Shown: piece after piece, positions 13,201-23,300 of the stretch
Layout of the letters: each line of letters begins with the position of its first letter
Position numbering within the stretch: position 1 is the stretch's first letter
Assembly (NCBI GenBank): GCA_047967505.1
Contig: CM106538.1
Origin: Dipteris shenzhenensis
Lineage: Eukaryota > Polypodiophyta > Polypodiopsida > Gleicheniales
Direction: 5' to 3' (one strand)
DNA length: 64,000 nt
Notes under the pieces: generated by a model
Told to the model about the DNA's origin: nothing
Seen by the model: the letters and a program-made list of their open reading frames with translations, nothing else
The model's database searches: none
Position numbers and translations under genes: made by a program

Positions 13201-13366
13201 GAGGAAGCTAAAATTTAGAGGCTTAGGCCCCTATAGGTTTGTAGAAACCACTCCACAAGGGACGGTAAGAATTACAACATTAGACGGTGTGGAGATGGAT
13301 GGTTTCATCGACAGTAGTAAGCTTAAATGCTACTATGGCCTTTTGATCAAAGATATGTTGGCATAG
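10239..13366 (+). pseudogene. Ty3/gypsy pol remnant: protease tail, RT, RNase H, integrase
   Basis: Domains in order: protease tail (GTTTHPPMGMLRNVRIK..., YDAILGRPFMRT) at 10239-10460; RT entry (LLKEFKDVFAWKYMDMQG) at 10730-10800; RT core with FLDGFSGYN near 11055-11085 and the catalytic FLDDL near 11250; RNase H from 11650 (HINASKTTIGCVL, where the first Asp is now Asn); integrase from 12460 with GIDFV, SDRGSHF and AESSNKIL as the D, D, E residues; and a C-terminal GPYRF motif near 13230. No chromodomain is seen. The frame is broken by shifts near 10843, 11060 and 11150 and by stops near 11084, 11796, 12192 and 12669, so it is dead. I cannot assign a named lineage safely. Confidence 0.9.
12010..12063 (+). 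repeat. 27-bp exact tandem duplication within pol
   Basis: The 27 bases starting TCTCGAGTGACGAATGGGGA occur twice back to back (12010-12036, 12037-12063). The length is a multiple of three, so it adds nine residues (SRVTNGEPP twice) to the RNase H-integrase linker without changing frame. Confidence 0.95.
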
Positions 13367-13402
13367 ACACATCATTAACAAGAAGAAAAGAAAGAATAGA
13401 AA

Positions 13403-14159
13403 ATGATAGTAGAGCAAGCTAGAAAAGAATCCAAGGATAGAGCCACTCTAGCTAGACAGCATAGAGAAGCAGTCATTATAAACATGGTTGAGTGTAGAGC
13501 TACACAAGATATGGACGACACTCTGGTGTCTCCCGCTCGCCTTTGGGTCACCATTAAGAACCAACAATCATCGTTCTCAGGACGAGCATACATTGATACA
13601 GGAGCCAATCACAACCTCCTCTCGTGGGAGGCATGGCAACAGATAGGGAAATCTAAGATGGCTCCCTTGCTGACATCGAGGTCCACACTACTGGCAAATG
13701 GACAAGACAGTGGACTAGTAGGAGAAGTTAATGTGAGCATGCATGTAGGGTCTAACTCAATGCCATGCAAGATTCTTGTAGCTCCCACAGGTACACTAAT
13801 AGAGGATATGATCCTGGGAAGGACATGGATCAATTCCACAAATTACAACATAGACTGGAACAACAAGAGTGCGGTTGGCCAGTATACCCACCACCATATC
13901 TCTATGCAAAGCCCTGGTACAACCATCGACTCCATCCACTTCCTAGAAAGAGGCATCCACCACCACCTGGAAAAACAAGAAGCAGAAGGCACCGCTTCCA
14001 CCTCTACTTCCTACACCAGCTGCCAAGGTAAAGAATCCATGACCCATTGTAGGTACAACTGCCAATACTAACCCTGTAGATACCAGTAAGAAGAAGGTTG
14101 AGCCTGAGTCACTAGCTCGAATAAGGGTGACCGTGATAGCCAACCACTCTATTTTTAAA
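13403..14159 (+). CDS. Second retropepsin-like ORF directly after integrase
   Basis: A clean 222-codon frame (13403-14071) begins 36 bases after the integrase stop. It carries an aspartic protease signature: AYIDTGANHNLLSWEAW (DTGA catalytic motif) followed about 75 residues later by EDMILGRTWI (the hydrophobic-hydrophobic-Gly motif of retropepsins). It is unlike the DSG-type protease of the gag-pro copies here. An N-terminal Lys/Arg/Glu-rich helix precedes the domain and a His/Pro-rich tail follows. After about 14020 a second frame continues the protein-like sequence (NPVDTSKKKVEPESLARIRV) to a stop at 14159, so the true tail is probably shifted by an indel. It could be an extra module of this element or the gag-pro edge of another element joined here. 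Confidence 0.65.
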
Positions 14160-14710
14160 CATCAAAGGTTATAGATTACTATATAAGATAAGTAGGAAAG
14201 TCCAAAGAATATATGATCACTTAGGAAACCTACCATGCCCTCTTTTTGCTACATTAGTATATTACTAGAAAGAGATCCCACGCAATAAACAAACAAATAA
14301 CCAAACTCCAACAAATTGTTGCTAAATATTCCCCAACTAGTGTTTCTATGGTTCAAATTTTGAAGTTGTAATAAATTGTAATGCATACAAAATTAAGGGC
14401 TATTAAAGAGAACAATGAACATTGGCCTTTTTTGGAGTGGTTACCTTTGATATTGACTTGACTAGTGAGCATCATGTACTATGGAACTATGTGTATATGG
14501 AGATATATTCTACTAGTAATGTATAGTCGTGGATTTTCCCCATAATCCAACTTGACTTATTTTGAAAAATTTTGTTTTGATAGTCAAGAGGATCTACAAA
14601 GGTTAAATGAAAGAGAGAGCATGTATAAGATCAAATGTAAATGTGTGCACATGTGTATATGTTGTGCATGCATGTGTGGGTGTGGGAATGGCTTGGTGAT
14701 AAGTGTGCTC

Positions 14711-14765
<55 letters not shown>

Positions 14766-16811
14766 CACGCACATGCGTGTATGCATTCGTGCATGTGTGC
14801 ACATGTTCATGTGCCTAGAGATTCACACCCTCATTTGGTAATAGTATTTGTAACCTCAAAAAAAGATCATATAAATTTTCACCAAGGAATACAAGGGAAT
14901 CCAATGCATCTCTCCATGAGAGCAAGGGAATACAATGGGTCTCTCAGTGAGAGCAAAGGGCATAAGGTTCTCTCAAGGAGAGTAGGGAATGAATCTTCTC
15001 TTCAAATGCTATAACTACAATAAGCCCCAAGGTCAAGACCAGCCACACACCATAGGTCAAGACTACATGTGTTAAAAAGTCCTAACCAGTTGTTATCGTG
15101 TTGAATAGTTCACCAGAGCAATCAACTCAAGAGAGAGTAGTAAAGAGGTAAATGTGAATGAGACAAATCACAAAAATGTACATTTGTACAATGTAAATGT
15201 AAATTTAAATGGCAAATGTAACAATGAGTAACGTAAGCCAATCGGGTTCCTCTCTCATTGGAGGCATCAAATGGGAGCATATGGGAACACATATGGGATC
15301 ATATGGGAGTACTTGGGGGGCTGTTAAATTTTATTTCAACAAAAAGAAAATGCTAAATCCATCAAAGTGAACTATACATTGTGAGAGGGTTGGACTTCTA
15401 AAGTATGCACACAATTATTCTAGAGCAACTCCATTATGTACCGTGGTACTTAGTACTTTAGAAAGATATTCGATTATAGTTGGAACCCTTGTGATTTTAT
15501 GGGGGCATTGCATGAAACCACCAAATTTAGATGTTCATGATACATGGGGGGTATATATTCGATTATAAGGAGCAAAATGGAGTGAACATCCAAGATTTCC
15601 TAGTGTTTAGTACGAGTGATGCCAAAAGGGGAAAAAAACACTATAGGGATATTGAGTGTTCTCTTCATACCCTTCCCCTTGTGGGCTCTAGTTGAGTACT
15701 TTAAAAAGCATATGGAAGTGAGGTACAAAAGTTAGTCTTCAACTATATCCATTAAGGGCCTATTAGCACTTTGTATTATAAATGGCATGTATGCATCTCA
15801 TGTGAATAAAAAATTTGTGAGTAAGATCTTCCAATGCTCTAGATAGTGATAGGAGTCATAGAATTAGATGTTGTAAGTTATATCACAACATCGTCTAGCA
15901 AGACTCCTACTTTGTGGAAACAACCCATGTAGTATTTGTTGAGTAAAGATCTATCCCACTTGGGGATGAGCTGGATGAATAATCTATAGGTGCGACACAA
16001 AGGTGCTAAAAGGCAAGGTTGTAATCATGGGAAAATAGCTTGTATTAGATTCAAGTTATTTGCTATCATATCCAAGAAAAACAAATTGAATGAAATGAAT
16101 TTTTTAGTCAACTCAACAACTTTTAATTTTAGTGAAATGTGGTGAGGACCTTTCATATACTATTATGAGTTTCTTTTAAATGTCTTAGAAAGGGAGAGGG
16201 GAGCAATCATACAAGCGCATTACAAGACAGGTTAGTATGTCAACTATGAGCTTTTATTAGTATGACAAATACTATCAAGAATAAGAAAATCCAACTTATT
16301 GAAAAACAAGATCGAAGACCCATGCCAATTTATATGACATTTTAAAGTTACTTGCAAAAATTGATAGTGGGAAGCCAAAGGATTTACACTGCTCTACACA
16401 ATACCAATCGCAAAGAATCATGAGGAATGAGCTAGCACATATACATAAGATTGCTACAAAAAATCACCGAGTGGGTATTTATATATGGTAATATGGTTCT
16501 GTTTGAGTGAGGAGACTAGTACAAATTCGGCAACATGGCGACTTGTGTACAATTACATAATATACTCTCGTGCAGGTTAATGAGAATAGCATAGAACTCA
16601 AGGAACGCATTATGTAATTGTGGACAAAAGCAAATTCTTATGGGCAAATATAAAGTATTAAGAAATGAATATGAGAGCATCCCATTAAAGACCATTATTG
16701 AATGTATGTTTCACAAATAAAAGCATGGCTTGGACATGAGGATTATTGGATATAAGTTATCAATAGCTTGCCATGATTAAGAGAACACGTGCTATGGAAC
16801 TACAAGAAGCG
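14160..16811. other. No recognised gene; (GT)n run at 14712-14759
   Basis: The (GT) run of about 24 units is followed by GCGCGCACGCACATGCG, an alternating purine-pyrimidine tract suited to Z-DNA. ORFs across it on both strands are low-complexity artefacts. At 15316-15330 the string ACTTGGGGGGC then TGTTAAAT looks like a polypurine tract next to an LTR start, but no matching end was found. The rest is AT-rich and unrecognised. Confidence 0.5.
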
Positions 16812-17026
16812 TCAAGAGTAAGGGCACAATGATTTAGAGCATTTTATTATTATTATATAGCTTGACAACAATATAAAATAATCTTTTATAAAATTATTAT
16901 ATTTTATATATATAACATACCTCAAATCTGCTACGTCCTCCATGGCAAGCTCCCTTGTGGTTTCTGTCCCTAATTCCATCGATAATTTGATCCAACATAC
17001 AAGTTTTTGCGACAACAAATGATGTT

Positions 17027-17194
17027 CATTTGATTTGATGAAATGGAAGCACTCGCTGTATTTTTGCTTGATCTTGTGCAGGAATCGGCCTAGTCTTTTT
17101 GGCAGACGACATTGAGAAAGTCCTGTGAAGATGCACGGACCCGGTAACCAGTTGATGAAGGGTCCCACCATTTCTGCAAAATAGAATCTGCAAA
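17027..17194 (-). CDS. Possible first exon with organelle-targeting-like N-terminus (weak)
   Basis: A minus-strand frame from the ATG at 17194 encodes an Arg-, Ser- and His-rich, acid-poor start (MHLQILFCRNGGTLHQLVTG, then SAKKTRPIPAQDQAKIQRVL) that would fit an organelle transit peptide, and stops near 17026. Upstream (to the right on the plus strand) lie two copies of a 97-bp block, each with an ACGTGG G-box. The layout suggests a promoter plus first exon, but I see no convincing later exons, so it may be chance. Confidence 0.15.
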
Positions 17195-17240
17195 TGCATG
17201 CGGTTAGGGTTTGGAGATGATGAAGAAAGGAAAGCAGGAA

Positions 17241-17434
17241 AATCTTGGAATCGAGGGGGAAAAGTTACAAAGCTCGAAATGGAAACCCACGTGGCAGCAT
17301 TCTGTATCACGACCTGTCAAAATAGTCTCCTTCGGAAAATCTTGGAATCGAGGGGCAAAAGTTGCAGAGATCGAAATGGAAACCCACGTGGCAGCATTCT
17401 GTATCACGACGTGTCAAAATAGTCTCCTACAAAT
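17241..17434. repeat. 97-bp tandem duplication containing a G-box
   Basis: The block starting AATCTTGGAATCGAGGGG at 17241 repeats at 17338 with a few differences. Each copy holds CCCACGTGGCAGC (G-box/ABRE-like) and CTGTATCACGAC.TGTCAAAA. The G-boxes are at about 17287 and 17384. Confidence 0.85.
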
Positions 17435-17849
17435 CCGATCAAAAGTGCATTGAATCGAATGCATAATCACTGCCCTCCTTGGGCAATGCTAAAAATCATA
17501 GCCAACACACAATAACGCCATCAACACCTTCAATCGTGAGGGCGAGGTAAAAATTTTGTTGGTTGTAAGTTATACGCGAGCAAGGAGGAGGCATCATTCA
17601 ACAAGCGGCATCAAGTGCTTAGGCAAGTGGCTCCATGATAGCAGCGAATGGGAAGGATATATGCTTCACAAATGCCTTTTTACCCTGAAAGGATATTGGT
17701 ATCGTGAATGAGAATGTGATAGCGACAATTTCTAACACGTGCCTTCATGCAACCGTTTGAGCCAATACCATGTGGAATTTCAAACACTTCAAGGAACAAA
17801 CGTGTCCCACTCTGCAATTAGCATTCCGATAGGTGCAAGAAGGGCACCA

Positions 17850-18052
17850 GGCCTTGAAGCTTACATGCGAATTGAAGATTCTTGATGACAATGCATCAGG
17901 TCTTGAAGAAGCTTGCACATAAATTGAAGAGTCTTGACGACAATGCAGAAAGTCGTATTTGGAGCGTCTTTGGAGCAAATTTTTGCTCCAAAGACGACAA
18001 TGCAAAAAGCTGTATTTGGAGCGTCTTTGGAGCAAATTTTTGCCCTCCCTGA
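17850..18052. repeat. Short tandem repeats of about 57-60 bp with a hairpin
   Basis: GACAATGCA.AAAG followed by TATTTGGAGCGTCTTTGGAG occurs at about 17938 and 17995. The first copy contains TTTGGAGCAAATT directly before TTTGCTCCAAA, an inverted repeat. A related duplication, GGTCTTGAAGAAGCTTGCA-like, lies just to the left. Confidence 0.75.
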
Positions 18053-18589
18053 TTTTGCCTTCTCATAATCACCCAAGAAGAAAATAAGACCACAAGACTT
18101 CAGAGACTCTCATGTCCGTGAAATGTGAGTGCTCATTTCTTCCTCTCTTTTTGCATGCAACAACAACCACTTCTTTGTGTTTTTCTATGTTATGAATCTT
18201 ACCTATGCGATTGATGCATCAACATAGCTCAAAGAGAATCATTGGAGTAACTAAATAAGGGTTCGATAGAGGAATGGTAGTTGGGACTTTCGAACTCCAT
18301 GGCTTTCCCCAAGAATGAAAAATGCACTTGCTACATAAACCTTCTACATACCACACTCTCATACACTCCCATGATCCCTTTCAAGGAAAGGACACATCAT
18401 GGCCACTAATTGCTTCTTATTTCTTTTCCTTTTTTGGGCGAAGGTGCCGCAAGAGCCGAGTCTCACGCACCCTCACACACACACCCACAACTTTACCAAA
18501 CTACATCCCCATTGGCGAGGACACCTTTAAGCATCTTGTTTCATTTTGTGAGCACTTTGCTTTTCTGATTTCAACTTCATCAAAAAAGG

Positions 18590-20110
18590 GGAAAGGTTTA
18601 GTTGTATAGTATTTCATCCTCATCACAAGAGGGGGAAATAGTTTCAGGGATAGCTCGATGTAAGCAATGAATGTACATGATATCACCTCGCTAGGGATTC
18701 TTGCAAACAATATTAGACAATGGTTTCATTGTGCCAACAATATATAAGCTCCATCAATGGATTTAGTGATACGTATCTCTAGGTCAATGGTTGTTGAATC
18801 CTTGGATGGAGGCATTCAGCTAGCATGTAGTATGGCATGGCATCACACCAGATCAACACCGGATTGGCATCGGATCCTCCTCCCAACCCTTCACGTGCCT
18901 AGCCTATCTCAGGAAGGGCACATGCTTGCCCAATCGGCCACTGGTTCGGCATTGTGCACGCGATGAAATCGAAAGATGATGACTGGAAAATCCCTCAGAA
19001 AATGAAAAAAGATGCTTAAGCTCAAGTTTTTACCCTATTACTAGCTCAATTCCTCTTGCATTCGGGTGGTTGGCGTGATTGTTGTGAAGATCTTTTCACA
19101 GCCTTGGAACTTTGTATGCCTTGGCCCTCATTTTGTTCTATCAAGGAAGCATATCGAGGAAGAATGGAACACACCACAATCCCTGTGATAATTGTTCTAC
19201 CAACCAGGAGGACTCGAGGAAGGGAATATCGAAGGAGGAATTTGGTTGCTTAGTTTTGACAATAGCGAGGACTATAGAAAGAAAAAATCAGAGGCAAGGA
19301 AGTGTGAGTTGTGTCAATTGGAGCACCATGTGCCCAACCTAGGCATCCGGTAGGCAAGTGCTTGATGCCAAACCAGTGGCCAACTGGGCATGCTTGTGCC
19401 CGACCTAAGATAGGATGGGCACATGAAGGTTGGGAGGAGGATCTGGCACTGATTCGGTGCTGGTATGGTGTGATGCCATGCCGAATTGCATATCGACATT
19501 CCTATATCACTTAATCCATTGATGGAGCTTGTATTGTGTTGACGTAGTGAAACCATTTTCTATTGTCTACAAGAATCCTTGGCATAATGATTTCTTGTAC
19601 ATTCATTGCTTACATCGAGCTAGCCCTAGAACTATTCCTCCCTCTTGTGATGAGGATGAAATCAAGCTTGCATACGTCAAGCCATCCCACTATACAACTA
19701 AACCTTTCTCCTTTTTTGATGAAGATGAAATCGAAAGATGATGAATGGCAAAGCGCTCACAAAAAGAAACAAGATGCTTGCGAGATGAATTGGAAAGGTG
19801 ATGAGACTGACAAAGCCCTCACAACACACAATTGATGCTTGCACTCAAGTCTTTTCCCTATCAATAGCTCAATTTCCTCTAGCATTAGGGTTGTTGGTGT
19901 GGTCATTGTGAAGATCATTCCACAACTTTGGAGCTTTGTTATGCCTTGGCACTCATTTGGTCTACCAGGGAAGCATGGAACACACCACAATCCTTGTGAT
20001 AATCCATGTGATAATTATTCTACCAACGGGGACGGGACTTGAAGAAGGGAATATCAGAGGAGGGATAATTGCTTGCGCTGTCAATGGGGAGGACTGTAGG
20101 AAATTGTAGG
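18590..20110. repeat. Compound block: imperfect inverted repeat plus direct repeat
   Basis: About 18590-18965 is repeated in reverse orientation at about 19310-19690 (for example CATCCTCATCACAAGAGGG near 18610 against CCCTCTTGTGATGAGGATG near 19640, and AAGCTCCATCAATGGA near 18746 against TCCATTGATGGAGCTT near 19515). In addition about 18966-19250 is repeated directly at about 19735-20090 (AAATCGAAAGATGATGA, TGGAACACACCACAATCC). No transposase is encoded. It resembles a fold-back or non-autonomous element that has been duplicated. Confidence 0.7.
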
Positions 20111-20230
20111 TAGGAAGATGTGAGTTGTGCCAACTGAAGCACCATGTGCCCAATGTGGGAATCTAATAAGCAAGTGCCTGATGCCAAACCAGTGGCTAGC
20201 TGGGCATGCATATGCTTGGTCTAAGAGCCC

Positions 20231-21166
20231 TTTTCTAAGACATAGTTCACACTAATTGGGACGGTTGCTCCCATCTAGATTTTATAGGACGACTACCAAA
20301 AAAAGCATACCACTACAACTGCATTTAGGATTTTTTATTGGATCAGATAGCATGATGGACCCACCAATGTTGTTGCTCGTGCATTGGGAGTGATGAGATT
20401 GAATTCACTGGACATTATTAATCGTTCGGACCAGTGTGTACGTAGCGTAACTCTCCCCCTTCCGCCTCATTTCTATCCACCTAACCCTCCACCACATAAG
20501 CCCCCTCCCTCAACTTATCCCTAATCTCCCCCTTCTCACTTTATAACCCTTCCCCTATTCACACCTTTTTTATTTTCCTCTTACCCACTCCACCCTTCCC
20601 TCCCTAGAGCCCTTTAAGAAAGTAAATTATTTTTACTCCCCTTGCATTTTCAATTCACAATCCACCATACGCCTCTACCTTTTTCCTCACTACTTTATTT
20701 TTTATTTTTTTCCTCCAGAGTGCTCCAACGTTAAAGTTGTGAAGCGAGCTTCATCATGTACACTCAAAGTATTCACACCTGTGTCACACCATGATGCACT
20801 CTGGGCTACATGACTGTGCTCATTGGCTAGTAGGATGTATGGGCATCCTTTCCTTACTTTGTTACTTATATGACAAACTCAATGAGGCATCCATCACCTA
20901 TCCTTGGTCCACACATCTGGATTATGTTCTTTGATAGTCATTGGTCCACACGTGCTTAGTGACTAGTAGGACTTATGGGCATCTTTTCCTTACTTTGTTA
21001 CATATATTTCAAGGTTAACAACTCATTTGGAGATCAACGGAGCATGTACATAATGATTTTCAACAATCGTTGACACATTGGAATGATATTTGTGAAAGCT
21101 CAATTAATGAGTTTACGGGATTACGATGTTTTTTTTTTTGGCGAAAGATTACAGTGTTTTTGGAAG
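20231..21166. other. No recognised gene
   Basis: Pyrimidine-rich sequence at 20450-20720 (CCCTCCCTCAACTTATCCC-like), then AT-rich sequence. No coding signal. Confidence 0.55.
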
Positions 21167-21291
21167 TTGTAGACAAGCCTATGCAATTGTTCCCACCTCT
21201 AGGATCAGCAAGGAATGGATGTAATGAGCCAAAATGGCCTAAAAATGTGTAAAAGGGGAAATTAGGGCTGAATTAGGGTTTTCCTAGTGCT

Positions 21292-21345
21292 TCAGGACTT
21301 TTCAGTAGATCAGGACTTTTCAGTAGATCAGGACTTTTCAGTAAA
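21292..21345 (+). repeat. Three tandem copies of an 18-bp unit in the LTR
   Basis: CAGGACTTTTCAGTAGAT occurs twice and then once more with a changed end (CAGTAAAC). It lies upstream of the TATA box within the U3 part of the LTR. Confidence 0.9.
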
Positions 21346-21615
21346 CCTTAGGGATTGTTTAGTATATACAAATTCCATCTGCAAACTTTTATAGATACTT
21401 GCAGATTTCTGGATTTTAGTAATGTAACTGTTTTTTTTCATAGATTGTGGAAAAACACTTCAGTGATTTGGCTTACCATTCAATCAGCTTCATGCAAATG
21501 ACATGTCAGCAGGTAATACTGTGACCTGTGAGCACGTAGAAAGCTGCATATGGAAGTCAGTGTCAAGAAGTCAGTATCACATTCCATAGCAAACATGGAT
21601 GATGGTATTTGTAAT

Positions 21616-21624
21616 CTATATAAG
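21616..21624 (+). promoter_or_regulatory. TATA box of the LTR promoter
   Basis: CTATATAAG followed by a purine-rich stretch (ATAGAGAGAGACTAC), the usual layout around a retrotransposon transcription start. Confidence 0.5.
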
Positions 21625-21796
21625 ATAGAGAGAGACTACAGATTATGATAATCTCAAGTAACATTACAAAATTGTTCGATTAATTTTAAGATTGAATTTT
21701 GTCAAGTAATCTTTCTCAAATGTTAATACCTAGATAAAATATGTAATGTTAAATTGGTGTGGATATTCCGTCTTAATTTTCGATTGGGATATTTTC

Positions 21797-22102
21797 ATAG
21801 ATGTATATTAGTTGCTAAGTTACCATTTAAAATTAATAGATGACCAAGCAAATACATCCTTGAATTCCCAATTCACCATTTAAAAATTCTACTTTGATAT
21901 TATTCTGATACAGGAGGTGGTGGTGGGTGTGTGGGATGGGTTCCAAAATGGGTACACATTATCATTTCCTACTTTCCTAACCAAGCTTCAAGTTCTCAAG
22001 GGTGGTCTCTAGTGCAACGACTCACTAAGTAATATCCACTAATACATTTGCTACTAATAGATGTATATTAGTTGCTAAGTTACCATTTAAAATTAATAGA
22101 TG
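21797..22102. repeat. 46-bp exact direct repeat bracketing a retroelement scrap
   Basis: Forty-six identical bases (starting ATAGATGTATATTAGTTGCT) occur at 21797-21842 and 22057-22102. Between them lie 214 bases that include the coding scrap at 21940-22030. It is too long for a target-site duplication; slipped repair or unequal exchange is likelier. Confidence 0.9.
21940..22029 (+). pseudogene. Scrap of the retroelement ORF found intact at 55.6-56.7 kb
   Basis: The frame reading NQASSSQGWSLVQRLTK then stop matches NQPSTSQGWSLVQRLNKYF of the ORF at 55559-56722, and the DNA agrees closely over about 45 bases (TCAAGGGTGGTCTCTAGTGC). It lies downstream of an LTR of the same family and on the same strand. 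Confidence 0.7.
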
Positions 22103-23300
22103 TTGCGGCCATGTGGCCATAAATTCAATGATGATTCCACTTTGAATGAAGGGTGCACTAATCTACCAAGGAAGTTATGGGCTTATGGCCATAACTAGCA
22201 TCAAGGGCCATAAAAAACTTGATTTATGATTCCACCTTAAAATCTTATGGCCTTGTGGTCATAGAAAATATCATGTGCCTTGTTGCCATAATTGACATCA
22301 AGAAGCCTAATGTGAAATGGGGAATGTTATGGCCATATGGCCATAACTTCAATCATGATTGCACTTTCCATAAAGGGTGCACTATTCCATCAAGTAAGCC
22401 AAAACTACGATTAAACTTGAATGATAATTTTACCTAGCAGGAAGGGTACAATGATCTACTATGAAATATTGTGGCCTTATGGTACTGGATAGTATCAAGG
22501 GCCTTGTGGCCATAAATAGCATAAAGGGGCATAATGTAAAGGCCATAACTTCAACAATGATTCCACTTTGCATAGGGAGGGATAATGTTATGTCCATGTG
22601 TCCATAACTTGAATGATGATCCGACTTTGCATGAATAATGCACTATTTCTTAAAGGTTCTTGTTGCCAGAACTGGCATCAAGAAGCCAAATGTGAAATGG
22701 GAAAAGTTATGGCCATGTGGCCATAACTTCAATCATGATTGCACTTTGCATAAAGGGTGCACTATTCCACCAAGTAAGCCAAAAATACAATTAACCTTGA
22801 ATGATGATTTTACCTAGCAGGAAGGGTGCACAAATCTACTAAGAAATTTTATGGCCTTATGGTAATAGATAGTATCAAGGGCCTTGTGTCCATAAATAGC
22901 ATCAAGGGGCATAATGTGAAGTGGAAAAAGTTATGGTCATGTGGCAATAACTTCAATGAGGATTCCAATTTGCATGAAGGGTCTACTAGTCCACCAAGTA
23001 GGTTATGGTCTTGTGGACATAACTAACATTAAGGGCCATAAAACAAGTTAAGGCTAGGTGGCTAAAACTTGATTGATGGTTCCACCTTCAAGCATGAAGG
23101 GTGCATTGATCTACTAATGAACTTTTGACCTTGTGGGCATAACTAGCATAGAAGGCCAGAATGCAGAAGAGAAAGGTTATGGTCATGTGGTCATAACTTG
23201 AATGATGATCCCACATTGCATGAAGAGTACAATGATTTTGTAAGGAGGGATAATTTTACATCCATGTGTTCATAACTTGAGTGATGATCCCAATTTGCAT
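22103..23300. repeat. Array of GGCCATGTGGCC palindrome-centred units
   Basis: Words such as TTATGGCCATGTGGCCATAA then CTTCAATGATGATTCCACTT and GCATGAAGGGTGCACTA recur from 22103 to 23300 at irregular spacing, and a longer piece (22320-22440 against 22690-22830) is repeated almost whole about 370 bp apart. The same core recurs at 35090-35830. Short ORFs here are by-products of the repeat. The array runs directly into the 3' edge of the copia gag fragment. Confidence 0.85.

Larger units (their letters stand above)
21167..21747 (+). mobile_element. LTR related to the one at 56764-56990
   Basis: The stretch AGCCTATGCAATTGTTCCCACC and the following 90 bases (GAGCCAAAATGGC, GAATTAGG) match 56875-56975. 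A TATA box (CTATATAAG at 21616-21624) followed by GAGAGAGACTACAG sits where a U3-R promoter should. This copy shows more of the LTR than the truncated one at 56.8 kb. Exact ends are not resolved. Coding scraps of the same element follow at 21940-22030, so it may be the 5' LTR of a collapsed copy. Confidence 0.6.

Noticed and set aside
14552-14841. ORFs of up to 88 codons over the (GT)n run on both strands
   Set aside because: They encode only Cys-Val or His-Thr repeats from the dinucleotide run.
20303-20325. CCACTACAAC as a left CACTA terminus
   Set aside because: Only the first eight bases fit, no subterminal repeats follow, and it is 10 kb from the transposase.
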